Below, one piece after another: positions 57,238 through 64,000 of a stretch of DNA of 64,000 nucleotides. Below the pieces are notes generated by a model. The model searched no databases and had not been told where the DNA came from. It worked only from the letters and a program-made list of their open reading frames with translations. This DNA is from Thalassobaculum fulvum (GTDB taxonomy: Bacteria > Pseudomonadota > Alphaproteobacteria > Thalassobaculales > Thalassobaculaceae). Numbering within the stretch: the first letter of the stretch is position 1; every line of letters begins with the position of its first letter. The position numbers and the translations under genes are program-made. Location: NCBI RefSeq assembly GCF_014652915.1, contig NZ_BMZS01000011.1, forward strand, positions 1 to 64,000. Reading direction: 5' to 3'.

Positions 57238-58134
57238 TCAATCCGCCGTCACCGCCCGCACCACCTCCAGGAACCGGTCGCGGGCCGGCGAGTCGCGCCG
57301 CGGGTTCCAGGCCATCAGCAGGTCGACCGCCAGGCCCTCGGCCGAGCCGGCGACGGTGACCGGCTTCAGCACGACGCCCGGCGGCCCCTGCTCCAGCCCG
57401 TTCTCCGGCACCAGGGCGACGCCGATGCCGCTGGCCACCAGCGCCTTCACCGTGTGCATCTGCCGGGCGCGCTGGACGATCCGTGGGCTGAAGCCGGCGC
57501 GCCGGCAGATGTCGAGCACGCGGTCGTGGAATCCGACGCCCTTGTCGCGTGGCGTCGCCACGAAATCGGCCTCCGCGAACGCCTCCAGCGCCACCGTCTC
57601 GGCATCGGCCAGCCGATGGTCGGCCGGCAGGGCGAGGCGCAGCTTCTGGCGCAGCACGCGCTCGTAGGCCAGCTCGGGCGCCGGGGTGCCGGGCGGGCGC
57701 AGCAGGCCGACATCGGCGCTGCCGTCCAGCAGCCGGTCGACCTGGTCGGCGGTCGAGGCCTCGAACAGCCTGAGATCGACCGCCGGGCAGGCGGCGCGAA
57801 AGGCCCGCAGCACCGCCGGCAGGATCGCGCAGTTCGACAGGAAGGTCAGGTCCAGGGTCCCGACCCGGCCGGAGGCCGCCAGCCGGGTGCGGGTGATGCC
57901 GGTCTCCAGGACGGCGAGCACGCGTCGCGCCTCCTCCAGCAGCACGGTCCCGGCGGTGGTCAGCGCGACCTGCCGGCTGGACCGCACCAGCAGCGGCGTG
58001 CCGATCTCCGCCTCCAGGCGCCGGATCGCCGCGCTCAGCGGCGGCTGCGCCATGTGCAGGCGCTCGGCGGCACGGCGGAAGTGCAGCTCCTCGGCCACCG
58101 CCACGAACTGCCGGAGCAGGCGCAGGTCGACCAT
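57238..58134 (-). CDS. LysR family transcriptional regulator
   Basis: Regulator of 298 residues. Winged helix-turn-helix at about 1-60 (MVDLRLLRQFVAVAEELHFRRAAERLHMAQPPLSAAIRRLEAEIGTPLL), a linker helix, then two alternating periplasmic-binding-like lobes for an effector, with GTLDLTFLSNCAILPAVL opening the domain. It is divergent from the NIPSNAP-family gene with about 97 bases between, in which a LysR-type dyad lies, so it most likely controls that gene and itself. Convergent with the SDR gene. Confidence 0.93.
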   Translation of the reverse strand: MVDLRLLRQFVAVAEELHFRRAAERLHMAQPPLSAAIRRLEAEIGTPLLVRSSRQVALTTAGTVLLEEARRVLAVLETGITRTRLAASGRVGTLDLTFLSNCAILPAVLRAFRAACPAVDLRLFEASTADQVDRLLDGSADVGLLRPPGTPAPELAYERVLRQKLRLALPADHRLADAETVALEAFAEADFVATPRDKGVGFHDRVLDICRRAGFSPRIVQRARQMHTVKALVASGIGVALVPENGLEQGPPGVVLKPVTVAGSAEGLAVDLLMAWNPRRDSPARDRFLEVVRAVTAD

Positions 58135-58159
58135 CGATATCCCTGGAGTATCAATTGCT

Positions 58160-58184
58160 CGATCCGTTAATATTGGACGGATCG
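58160..58184. promoter_or_regulatory. LysR-type operator dyad
   Basis: CGATCCGT (58160-58167) and ACGGATCG (58177-58184) form an 8-base inverted repeat with a nine-base AT-rich spacer TAATATTGG. It lies between the divergent lysR and NIPSNAP genes; the two inner T/A positions fit the T-N11-A pattern of LysR sites. Confidence 0.6.
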
Positions 58185-58231
58185 CCGCCGCGGCGCCAGC
58201 TTCCAGTCAATCACCGAGACGGGAGCGCCGG

Positions 58232-58561
58232 ATGATTCACCAACTGCGGATCTACCAGATCTTCGAGGATACCCGGGCCGCGTTCCACGACCGGTTCCGC
58301 GACCACGCGGCCCGGCTGATGCGGCAGCACGGTTTCGACATCCGCGCCATGTGGGAGGCCCGGACCGACACCCGCCGCGAGTTCGTCTACCTGCTGGCCT
58401 GGCCCGACGAGGCGACCCTGCGGGCGCGCTGGGATGCGTTCATGGCGGACGCGGAGTGGTCTCGCATCAAGCGTGAGACCGGGGCTGCCGCCGGCGGCCC
58501 GCTGGTCGGGGAGATCGAGGACCGGGTGCTGGTGCCGGTGGATCACTTGCCGGGGCCGTGA
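58232..58561 (+). CDS. NIPSNAP family protein
   Basis: Small protein of 109 residues with an alpha-beta ferredoxin-like NIPSNAP domain. IHQLRIYQIFEDTRAAFHDRFRDHAARLMRQHGFDIRAMWEA (about 2-43) and REFVYLLAWPDEATLRARWDAFMADAEWSRIK are the typical halves. Members are often found beside catabolic genes and may handle small reactive metabolites, but no activity is established. Probably controlled by the divergent LysR protein through the dyad. It ends just before the structured intergenic region. Confidence 0.83.
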   Translation: MIHQLRIYQIFEDTRAAFHDRFRDHAARLMRQHGFDIRAMWEARTDTRREFVYLLAWPDEATLRARWDAFMADAEWSRIKRETGAAAGGPLVGEIEDRVLVPVDHLPGP

Positions 58562-58593
58562 CGGCGCCTCGGGACGATTGCGGGCGCAGGGTG

Positions 58594-58805
58594 AGACAAA
58601 TCGACACTCTTGACGGTCAAGTGTGTTCCCGGAATATGGTTATGATAGAAGCTAGATACAGCTAATCAACCATATGTGGGTATATCGCAAGATGCGGTCC
58701 TAGGCCCGATCGATTGGGGGGACGGCGATCGAGAATTGGCTGCAGGTGGGTGGAGGCTGACGCCCTCCGCCGGTCTTGCGATCCGCATGATCGTGGTGGG
58801 TCATC
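58594..58805 (+). promoter_or_regulatory. AT-rich structured intergenic region, candidate RNA leader
   Basis: Between the NIPSNAP gene and the zinc-ribbon gene. From 5' to 3': AATCGACA, the palindrome CTTGAC-G-GTCAAG (58609-58621), an ATATGGTT/AACCATAT stem (58634-58641 with 58668-58675) enclosing an AT-rich loop, CGCAAGATGCGG (about 58686-58697), which can pair with CTTGCG or with CCGCAT near 58775-58788 but not both, and GGTGGAGG/CCTCCGCC (58749-58756 with 58764-58771). It looks like a regulated leader or a small RNA gene; neither is proven. Confidence 0.35.
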
Positions 58806-59027
58806 ATGACCGTCCTTGAATTCAAAGCGGACCGGGAGTGCGAGAAGTGCGGCAGCCCTGACGTCGACGTGCTGTACGACGAGCGGCATGATCATCTCCG
58901 CAAGACCTGCCGGGCGTGCGGTCACCACTGGCTGGAATACCCGAAGGACCACGTCCACCGGGAGCACGAGGCCGAACCGCACCGCCGCCCGATGCCGCTG
59001 CCGCTGCAATGGGTGTTCCGGCACTGA
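58806..59027 (+). CDS. Small zinc-ribbon protein, unknown function
   Basis: Protein of 73 residues with two CxxC knuckles: Cys12-Cys15 (CEKCGSPDVDVLYDE) and Cys35-Cys38 (CRACGHHWLEYPKD), in the pattern of a TFIIS/rubredoxin-like zinc ribbon. The rest is rich in His and Arg and ends PLPLQWVFRH. No GGAGG lies before the ATG at 58806 (GGTGGGTCATC). It stands alone after a structured intergenic region and convergent to the marR gene. It could be a regulator or RNA-binding accessory; nothing more can be said. Confidence 0.65.
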   Translation: MTVLEFKADRECEKCGSPDVDVLYDERHDHLRKTCRACGHHWLEYPKDHVHREHEAEPHRRPMPLPLQWVFRH

Positions 59028-59040
59028 CCGGGCGAACGGC

Positions 59041-59460
59041 CTAAGCCAGCTTCTTCAGCAGTGCCAGGAAGCTCTCGGCCTCCTCGGCGGTCAGCGGTGC
59101 CAGGGTGAGCGCCGAGACCTTGGCCGCGTCGGCGGTGTGGCGGGCGACCAGTTCGGCGCCCTCGGCGGACAGCTTGAGGCGGGTCCGGCGGCGGTCGTCG
59201 GGGTCGGGCTCGCGGTCGATCAGGCCGCGTTTCTCCAGGCGCTGGATCACGCCCTGCACGGTCGCCGGGTCCATGGCGGTGAGCCGGCCGAGATGGTTCT
59301 GGCTGGCCGCTCCTTCCTCGCCGAGCCGGGCCAGCGCCGCCCATTGGGTGGGCGTCAGCCCGGCCGCGTCGAAGGTCTCCAGGAAGATTTGCGTCGCCCG
59401 CTGGTGCGCCCGGCGCAGGAGATGCCCGACCTGATCCTCGAGGACGTAGCGCCGGGGCAT
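59041..59460 (-). CDS. MarR family transcriptional regulator
   Basis: Regulator of 139 residues. QVGHLLRRAHQRATQIFLETF opens helix 1; the winged helix is GAASQNHLGRLTAMDPATVQGVIQRLEKRGLIDREPDPDDRRRTRLKLSAEG at about 50-101. Size and order are those of the MarR/HucR group, which respond to phenolic or oxidative signals. It lies 20 bases after aspS on the same strand, an odd partnership, so it may have its own promoter or simply read through. Target genes not evident. Confidence 0.9.
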   Translation of the reverse strand: MPRRYVLEDQVGHLLRRAHQRATQIFLETFDAAGLTPTQWAALARLGEEGAASQNHLGRLTAMDPATVQGVIQRLEKRGLIDREPDPDDRRRTRLKLSAEGAELVARHTADAAKVSALTLAPLTAEEAESFLALLKKLA

Positions 59461-59480
59461 GCCGATCCTGTCCGCGCGGC

Positions 59481-61253
59481 TCAGCCGGCCGCTTTCGGCG
59501 GCAGGGCGAGCTTGATGTGCAGCTCGCGCAGCTGTTCCGGACGCACCTCGTTCGGCGCGTTCATCATCAGGTCCTCGGCCCGCTGGTTCATCGGGAACAG
59601 GATGACCTCGCGCAGGTTCTGGACGTCGGCCAGAAGCATGACGATGCGGTCGATGCCCGGCGCGATGCCGCCGTGCGGCGGGGCCCCGAACTTGAAGGCG
59701 TTGATCATGCCGGCGAACTTGTCGTCCACCACCTCCGGCCCGTAGCCGGCGACCGCGAAGGCCTTGTACATGATGTCCGGGCGGTGGTTCCGGATGGCGC
59801 CCGAGGACAGCTCGACGCCGTTGCAGACCACGTCGTACTGGAAGGCCAGGATGTCCAGCGGATCCATGGACTCCAGTGCCTCGAGGCCGCCCTGCGGCAT
59901 CGAGAACGGGTTGTGGCTGAACTCGATCTTGCCGGTCTTCTCGTCGAGCTCGTACATCGGGAAGTCGACGATCCAGCACAGCCGGTAGACGTCCTTCTCG
60001 ACGATGTCGAGGTCGTGGCCGAGCTTGATGCGGGCCTGGCCGGCCAGCTTGGCGGCCTCCAGCTCCTTGCCGGCCGAGAAGAACACGGCGTCGCCGTCGC
60101 CCATCCCGGTGGCCTGCTTGATCGCGGCGATCGCCTCGGCCGGCAGCCGGCTGGCGATCGGGCCGCGGGCCTCGCCCTCGGCGAAGATCATGTAGCCGAG
60201 GCCGGGCGCGCCCTGGCCCTGGGCCCAGGAGTTCATGCGGTCGCAGATCGCCCGGCTGCCGCACTTCGGCCCGGGGATCGCCCGCACCACGCCGCCGCCG
60301 GCGACGATCTTGGCGAAGATCGCGAAGTCGGAGCCTTCGAACAGTCTGGAGACGTCGGCGATCTCGATCGGGATGCGCAGGTCCGGCTTGTCGGAGCCGT
60401 ACTTCAGCATCGCCTCGCGGTACGGGATGCGCGGGAACGGCCCCGGCACCTGCCACTCCGAGAACTCCTTGAACACGCCGGCCAGCACCGGCTCGACGGC
60501 GGCGAACACGTCCTCCTGCTCGACGAAGCTCATCTCCAGGTCGAGCTGGTAGAACTCGCCCGGGCTGCGGTCGGCGCGGCTGTCCTCGTCGCGGAAGCAG
60601 GGCGCGATCTGGAAGTAGCGGTCGAAGCCGGACACCATGATCAGCTGCTTGAACTGCTGCGGCGCCTGGGGCAGCGCGTAGAACTTGCCCGGGTGTAGGC
60701 GCGACGGCACCAGGAAGTCGCGCGCGCCCTCCGGCGACGACGCCGTCAGGATCGGCGTCTGGAACTCGAAGAAGCCCTGCTCGATCATGCGGCGGCGGAT
60801 CGAGGCGATGATCGCCGAGCGCAGCATGATGTTGCGGTGGACCTTCTCGCGGCGCAGGTCCAGGTAGCGGTAGCGCAGGCGGGTCTCCTCGCCGGCGTCC
60901 TCCTCGGAGTTGACCTGCAGCGGCACCTGCTCGGCGGCCGACAGCACCTCGAAGCTGTCGATCCGGACCTCGACCTCGCCGGTCGGCAGCTTCGGGTTGA
61001 TGGTTTCGTCCGAGCGCTTCACGACCCGGCCGGTGATGCACACCACCGACTCCAGGCGGACCTTCTCGACTTCCTGGAACGCCGGGTCCTCGACGTCGGT
61101 GACGCACTGGGTGATCCCGTAGTGGTCGCGCAGGTCGATGAACACCAGCTGGCCGTGGTCGCGGCGGCGGTGGATCCAGCCGGAGATCCGGACGGTCTCG
61201 CCGACATGGGACTGGCGCAGGTCGGAACAGGTGTGGGTGCGGTAGCGGTGCAT
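59481..61253 (-). CDS. aspS: Aspartyl-tRNA synthetase (probably Asp/Asn non-discriminating)
   Basis: Class II synthetase of 590 residues: N-terminal OB-fold anticodon domain at about 1-105 ([28 protein letters not shown]), catalytic core with motif 2 ([24 protein letters not shown]), the bacterial GAD insertion around 300-410, and motif 3 ([19 protein letters not shown]). The bacterial-type form in organisms with GatCAB usually charges both tRNA-Asp and tRNA-Asn; gatCAB is not in the window, so this is inference. The start is [18 protein letters not shown] at 61253. Confidence 0.97.
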   Translation of the reverse strand: MHRYRTHTCSDLRQSHVGETVRISGWIHRRRDHGQLVFIDLRDHYGITQCVTDVEDPAFQEVEKVRLESVVCITGRVVKRSDETINPKLPTGEVEVRIDSFEVLSAAEQVPLQVNSEEDAGEETRLRYRYLDLRREKVHRNIMLRSAIIASIRRRMIEQGFFEFQTPILTASSPEGARDFLVPSRLHPGKFYALPQAPQQFKQLIMVSGFDRYFQIAPCFRDEDSRADRSPGEFYQLDLEMSFVEQEDVFAAVEPVLAGVFKEFSEWQVPGPFPRIPYREAMLKYGSDKPDLRIPIEIADVSRLFEGSDFAIFAKIVAGGGVVRAIPGPKCGSRAICDRMNSWAQGQGAPGLGYMIFAEGEARGPIASRLPAEAIAAIKQATGMGDGDAVFFSAGKELEAAKLAGQARIKLGHDLDIVEKDVYRLCWIVDFPMYELDEKTGKIEFSHNPFSMPQGGLEALESMDPLDILAFQYDVVCNGVELSSGAIRNHRPDIMYKAFAVAGYGPEVVDDKFAGMINAFKFGAPPHGGIAPGIDRIVMLLADVQNLREVILFPMNQRAEDLMMNAPNEVRPEQLRELHIKLALPPKAAG

Positions 61254-61378
61254 GGTTCGGTCGCTCGATCGAGGCGGCGGTCGCGCCCGGCGGCCGCGGG
61301 ATGCGGCGACGCCACGGGGCGCAGCCAAGTGACACGCGGGCGGGCGCGCGTCAAGGGAAGAGGGGGAGGCCCGCCCGA

Positions 61379-62587
61379 CTACCCGCCGATCCGGATCGCC
61401 AGCGTCTGCTCGCGCGGCTTGCGGCCCGGGCGCTCCAGCACCACGCGGCCGGTATAGGTGCCGGCCGGCCAGCCGCCGGCCGGGCGCTTCTTGCCGACGT
61501 AGCGGAACTGCATGATCCGGGTCTTGTCGGCGGTCCAGCGGTCGCTGAACAGGGTGCTGCCGTCCGGGCCGGCGATGGTGGTCGCGAGGGTGTCGCCGGG
61601 CTCGAGCCCGGCGGCGCGCGACCACACCACCAGGGCCGGTGCGTCGGTTCCGGCCTCGGCGAGCGCGGCGGTGCCGGCCTCGGCGTCCGTGCGCTCGACC
61701 GGTCCGGCCGCGAACCCGGCGTCCACCAGGATCGGCGCCGCGTCCACCAGCGTGCGGCGGGCCTCGGCGTCCCACAGCGGCGCGCTGCCGCGGCCGCATT
61801 CCGGACCGCCGTCGACACCGCGGAACGGGTCGACCACCTTGCCGTCCTTCTCGACCGTGATGTGGACGTGCGGGAACTCGGTCATGCCCGACAGGCCGAC
61901 GGCGCCGAGCCGCTGTCCGGTCGCGACCGTCTGGCCGGTCTGCACGGCGATGCTGCCGCGCTTCATGTGGCAGTACTGGGTCGTCCAGCCGTCGGCATGC
62001 TGGATGCGCACGCCGTTGCCGCATTCGCGGTTCTTGACGGACTCCTTGCCGGCCGCCGCGATGCTGACGTCGGCCATGCCGTCCCGGGTGCCGACCACCT
62101 TGCCGGGGGCGGCCGCCATGACCGCCACGTCGTCGTTCAGCCGCGCCAGGTTGCGCAATGCGATGTCGGTGCCCTTGTGGCCGTCGTAGCTCATGGCGCC
62201 GCAGCGGTAGTCGCGGCGGCCGGGGCCGGGATCCAGGTCGACGTGGTTGATCACCCAGCAGTCCTTGCCGGGCCTGCAGTCGACCGGGAGGGCCAGCGGG
62301 AACGGCGACCGTCGCTCGGCCAGCGCGGCCAGCGGATCCGGCCGAGCGGCGTCCGACCGGGCCGATGCCGGCGGCGTGTCGGCACTCGCCAGCACGACCC
62401 GCGCGGCCGGCTCCGGCCGTGCGGTCCCGGCCGCCGCCACTTCGGGAGCCGCCACTTCGGGCCCGGTTGCGGGTGCCTCGGCGACGATGTCGGGGCCGGC
62501 CAGCCCGTCGTCCTGGAACACCATCCAGAACGCGGTGCCGAACGACGCGCCGGCCGCCAGAACGAGGGTGGCGATCAGCGCGCGCAT
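61379..62587 (-). CDS. M23 family metallopeptidase (LytM-like)
   Basis: Envelope peptidase or murein hydrolase-like protein of 402 residues. A signal or membrane segment at about 1-20 is followed by an Ala/Pro-rich stretch to about 100, then a LytM domain: [12 protein letters not shown] with the first zinc ligands, and the HVHIT motif with the catalytic and third ligand residues, both intact, so activity is likely. The last 120 residues form a beta-rich domain. It lies 4 bases after rfbA on the minus strand upstream side and ends before aspS; no link to rhamnose synthesis is implied beyond position. Confidence 0.87.
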   Translation of the reverse strand: MRALIATLVLAAGASFGTAFWMVFQDDGLAGPDIVAEAPATGPEVAAPEVAAAGTARPEPAARVVLASADTPPASARSDAARPDPLAALAERRSPFPLALPVDCRPGKDCWVINHVDLDPGPGRRDYRCGAMSYDGHKGTDIALRNLARLNDDVAVMAAAPGKVVGTRDGMADVSIAAAGKESVKNRECGNGVRIQHADGWTTQYCHMKRGSIAVQTGQTVATGQRLGAVGLSGMTEFPHVHITVEKDGKVVDPFRGVDGGPECGRGSAPLWDAEARRTLVDAAPILVDAGFAAGPVERTDAEAGTAALAEAGTDAPALVVWSRAAGLEPGDTLATTIAGPDGSTLFSDRWTADKTRIMQFRYVGKKRPAGGWPAGTYTGRVVLERPGRKPREQTLAIRIGG

Positions 62588-62591
62588 GCGG

Positions 62592-63455
62592 TCACCTCAC
62601 GAGACGTCTCAGGTATTCCCCATAGCCCGACTTGGCGAGCGGGTCGGCGAGGCGCAAGACCTGCTCGGCGTCGATATAGCCCATGTAGTAGGCGATCTCT
62701 TCGACGCAGGCCACCTTGAGGCCCTGGCGGGCCTCGACCGTGCGCACGAACTCCGAGGCCTGCAGCAGCGAGTCGTGGGTGCCGGTGTCGAGCCAGGCAT
62801 AGCCGCGGCCGAGCTTCTCGACCGCCAGGTCGCCGCGCTCCAGGTAGACCCGGTTGACGTCGGTGATCTCCAGCTCGCCGCGCGGCGACGGCGCGATCGT
62901 GCGGGCGATCTCCAGCACGTCGTTGTCGTAGAAGTACAGGCCGGTGACCGCCCAGTTCGACTTCGGGTCCTTCGGCTTCTCGACGATCTCGGTGGCCGTG
63001 CCGCCGGCGTCGAAGCTGACCACGCCGTAGCGCTCGGGGTCGCTGACGTAGTAGCCGAACACGGTGGCGCCGCTGGTGCGGGTCGCCGCCTGCTGCAGCA
63101 CCTCGGTCAGGCCGTGGCCGTAGAAGATGTTGTCGCCGAGCACCAGGGCGGCCGGGTCGGAGCCGACGAAGTCGCGGCCGATGATGAACGCCTCGGCGAG
63201 GCCGTTCGGCGCCTCCTGCACCGCGTAGTCGAGCTGCAGGCCCCACTGCGTGCCGTCGCCCAGCAGGTGCCGGAACGCCGGCTGGTCCTGCGGCGTGGTG
63301 ATGATCAGGATCTCGCGGATCCCGGCCAGCATCAGGGTGGTCAGCGGGTAGTAGATCATCGGCTTGTCGTAGACCGGCAGCAGCTGCTTGCTGGCCACGA
63401 TGGTCAGCGGGTACAGCCGGGTGCCGGACCCGCCGGCGAGCACGATGCCCTTCAT
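62592..63455 (-). CDS. rfbA: Glucose-1-phosphate thymidylyltransferase
   Basis: First enzyme of the dTDP-L-rhamnose pathway: dTTP plus glucose 1-phosphate gives dTDP-glucose. The 287-residue protein begins [18 protein letters not shown], the nucleotide-binding signature, with [45 protein letters not shown] and [15 protein letters not shown] following. Start ATG at 63455 is adjacent to the rfbD stop (1-base overlap). Rhamnose for surface polysaccharide is the expected product of the operon, which continues beyond the window. Confidence 0.97.
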   Translation of the reverse strand: MKGIVLAGGSGTRLYPLTIVASKQLLPVYDKPMIYYPLTTLMLAGIREILIITTPQDQPAFRHLLGDGTQWGLQLDYAVQEAPNGLAEAFIIGRDFVGSDPAALVLGDNIFYGHGLTEVLQQAATRTSGATVFGYYVSDPERYGVVSFDAGGTATEIVEKPKDPKSNWAVTGLYFYDNDVLEIARTIAPSPRGELEITDVNRVYLERGDLAVEKLGRGYAWLDTGTHDSLLQASEFVRTVEARQGLKVACVEEIAYYMGYIDAEQVLRLADPLAKSGYGEYLRRLVR

Positions 63456-64000
63456 CACTTCGTCTCCGTCAGCGGCCCGAGCCGCGTGTCCAGGACGGCG
63501 TTCAGCGCCGTCTCCCAGGGCCGGCGCGGAACCGTCGCGACGCCGGCGAGCGCGGCGTCGAGCGCGCTGTTGTCGAGCACCGAATAGGCCGGCCGCTTTG
63601 CCGGGGTCGGGTAGTCGGCGGTGGCGATCGGGTGAACGGACGGGCGGCGGCCCCAGTGCTTCTCGGCGCGCCGGAAGATCGCCTCGGCGAAGCCGTGCCA
63701 CGTAGTCTCGCCGGCCGCCGTGTAGTGGAAGGTGCCGCGCACCGCGGCGCCGGCACGCCGGGCCGCCAGCAGGGTCGCGACCGCGTCGGCGATGTCGCCG
63801 GCCGGGGTCGGGGTGCCGTGCTGGTCGGCGACCACCCGCAGCTCGTCGCGCTCGGCGCCGACCCGCAGCATGGTGTTCACGAAGTTCCTGCCGTCGGCCG
63901 CGTACACCCAGGCGGTGCGCAGGATCACGTGGTCGTCCAGCACGGCGCGGATCGCCCGCTCGCCGGCCTCCTTGGAGGCGCCGTACACGCCGAGCGGCGC
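63455..64000 (-). CDS. rfbD: dTDP-4-dehydrorhamnose reductase (partial, 5' end outside window)
   Basis: The last 181 residues or so of RfbD, which reduces dTDP-4-dehydrorhamnose to dTDP-L-rhamnose with NAD(P)H. The first visible residues [13 protein letters not shown] hold the catalytic Tyr-x3-Lys; [20 protein letters not shown] and [19 protein letters not shown] follow, and [18 protein letters not shown] is the substrate-binding region. The N-terminal NAD-binding part lies past the right edge. Its TGA meets the rfbA ATG. Reading the visible GTG at 63988 as a start would miss the real N-terminus. Confidence 0.95.
   Translation of the reverse strand, partial: APLGVYGASKEAGERAIRAVLDDHVILRTAWVYAADGRNFVNTMLRVGAERDELRVVADQHGTPTPAGDIADAVATLLAARRAGAAVRGTFHYTAAGETTWHGFAEAIFRRAEKHWGRRPSVHPIATADYPTPAKRPAYSVLDNSALDAALAGVATVPRRPWETALNAVLDTRLGPLTETK

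Overview
The window is a very GC-rich, gene-dense bacterial chromosome segment with no transposon, phage, plasmid or CRISPR feature. It looks alphaproteobacterial and most like Rhodospirillales in the broad sense. This is an inference from the CIRCE-controlled groESL next to usg, the obgE-proB-proA-nadD-rsfS-rlmH block, betaine-lipid genes btaAB, argD-argF-hslO, and a cytochrome b561/DHC/SHP operon. Most genes sit in short operons with 4-base ATGA or GTGA overlaps.

Layout. 1-2.3 kb: cobalamin lower-ligand genes cobS (cut by the edge) and cobT, with a Nudix hydrolase. 2.7-7.7 kb: an acetylpolyamine/histone-deacetylase-like enzyme, an orphan TRAP binding protein and a three-gene membrane operon (DUF2157, DUF4401, GDYXXLXY). 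7.7-11.3 kb: a DUF1989 protein with a structured leader, acs and recX. 11.3-19.4 kb: a ParDE-type toxin-antitoxin pair, argD-argF-hslO, a lipoprotein, btaAB behind a Pho-box-like half-site, a remnant of an Nramp transporter, then argE. 19.4-24 kb: folE, apaG, a first RTX protein, tRNA-Gly(CCC) and a flavin monooxygenase. 24-29 kb: DhaKL kinase, an ABC-2 exporter and an amidase. 29-32.2 kb: two tandem trypsin-like serine proteases with RTX tails and a translationally coupled small lipoprotein. 32.3-39.8 kb: two beta-hydroxyacid dehydrogenases, an AEC carrier, a tetR-CoA ligase-enoyl-CoA hydratase operon behind a 28-bp operator, TerB-like and HAD proteins, and a PAS protein. 40-44 kb: groESL, usg, ferredoxin and its reductase. 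44-50 kb: chromate genes, a second PAS protein, an agmatinase-family protein and the cytochrome operon. 50-56 kb: rplU-rpmA, obgE, proBA, nadD, rsfS, rlmH. 56-64 kb: SDR, LysR with NIPSNAP, a structured intergenic region before a zinc-ribbon protein, MarR, aspS, an M23 peptidase and dTDP-rhamnose genes rfbA and rfbD (cut by the edge).

Themes. Housekeeping functions (arginine, proline, cobalamin and folate synthesis, translation, chaperones) are interleaved with envelope and secretion functions (RTX proteins, LytM-type peptidase, betaine lipids, rhamnose). A family of paired inverted intergenic repeats recurs at 3' ends of genes. The most interesting items are the RTX protease pair with its coupled lipoprotein, the hairpin with an ACGA loop before the DUF1989 gene, the structured AT-rich leader near 58.6-58.8 kb, and the cytochrome b561 protein fused to a diheme domain that also occurs as a separate gene.
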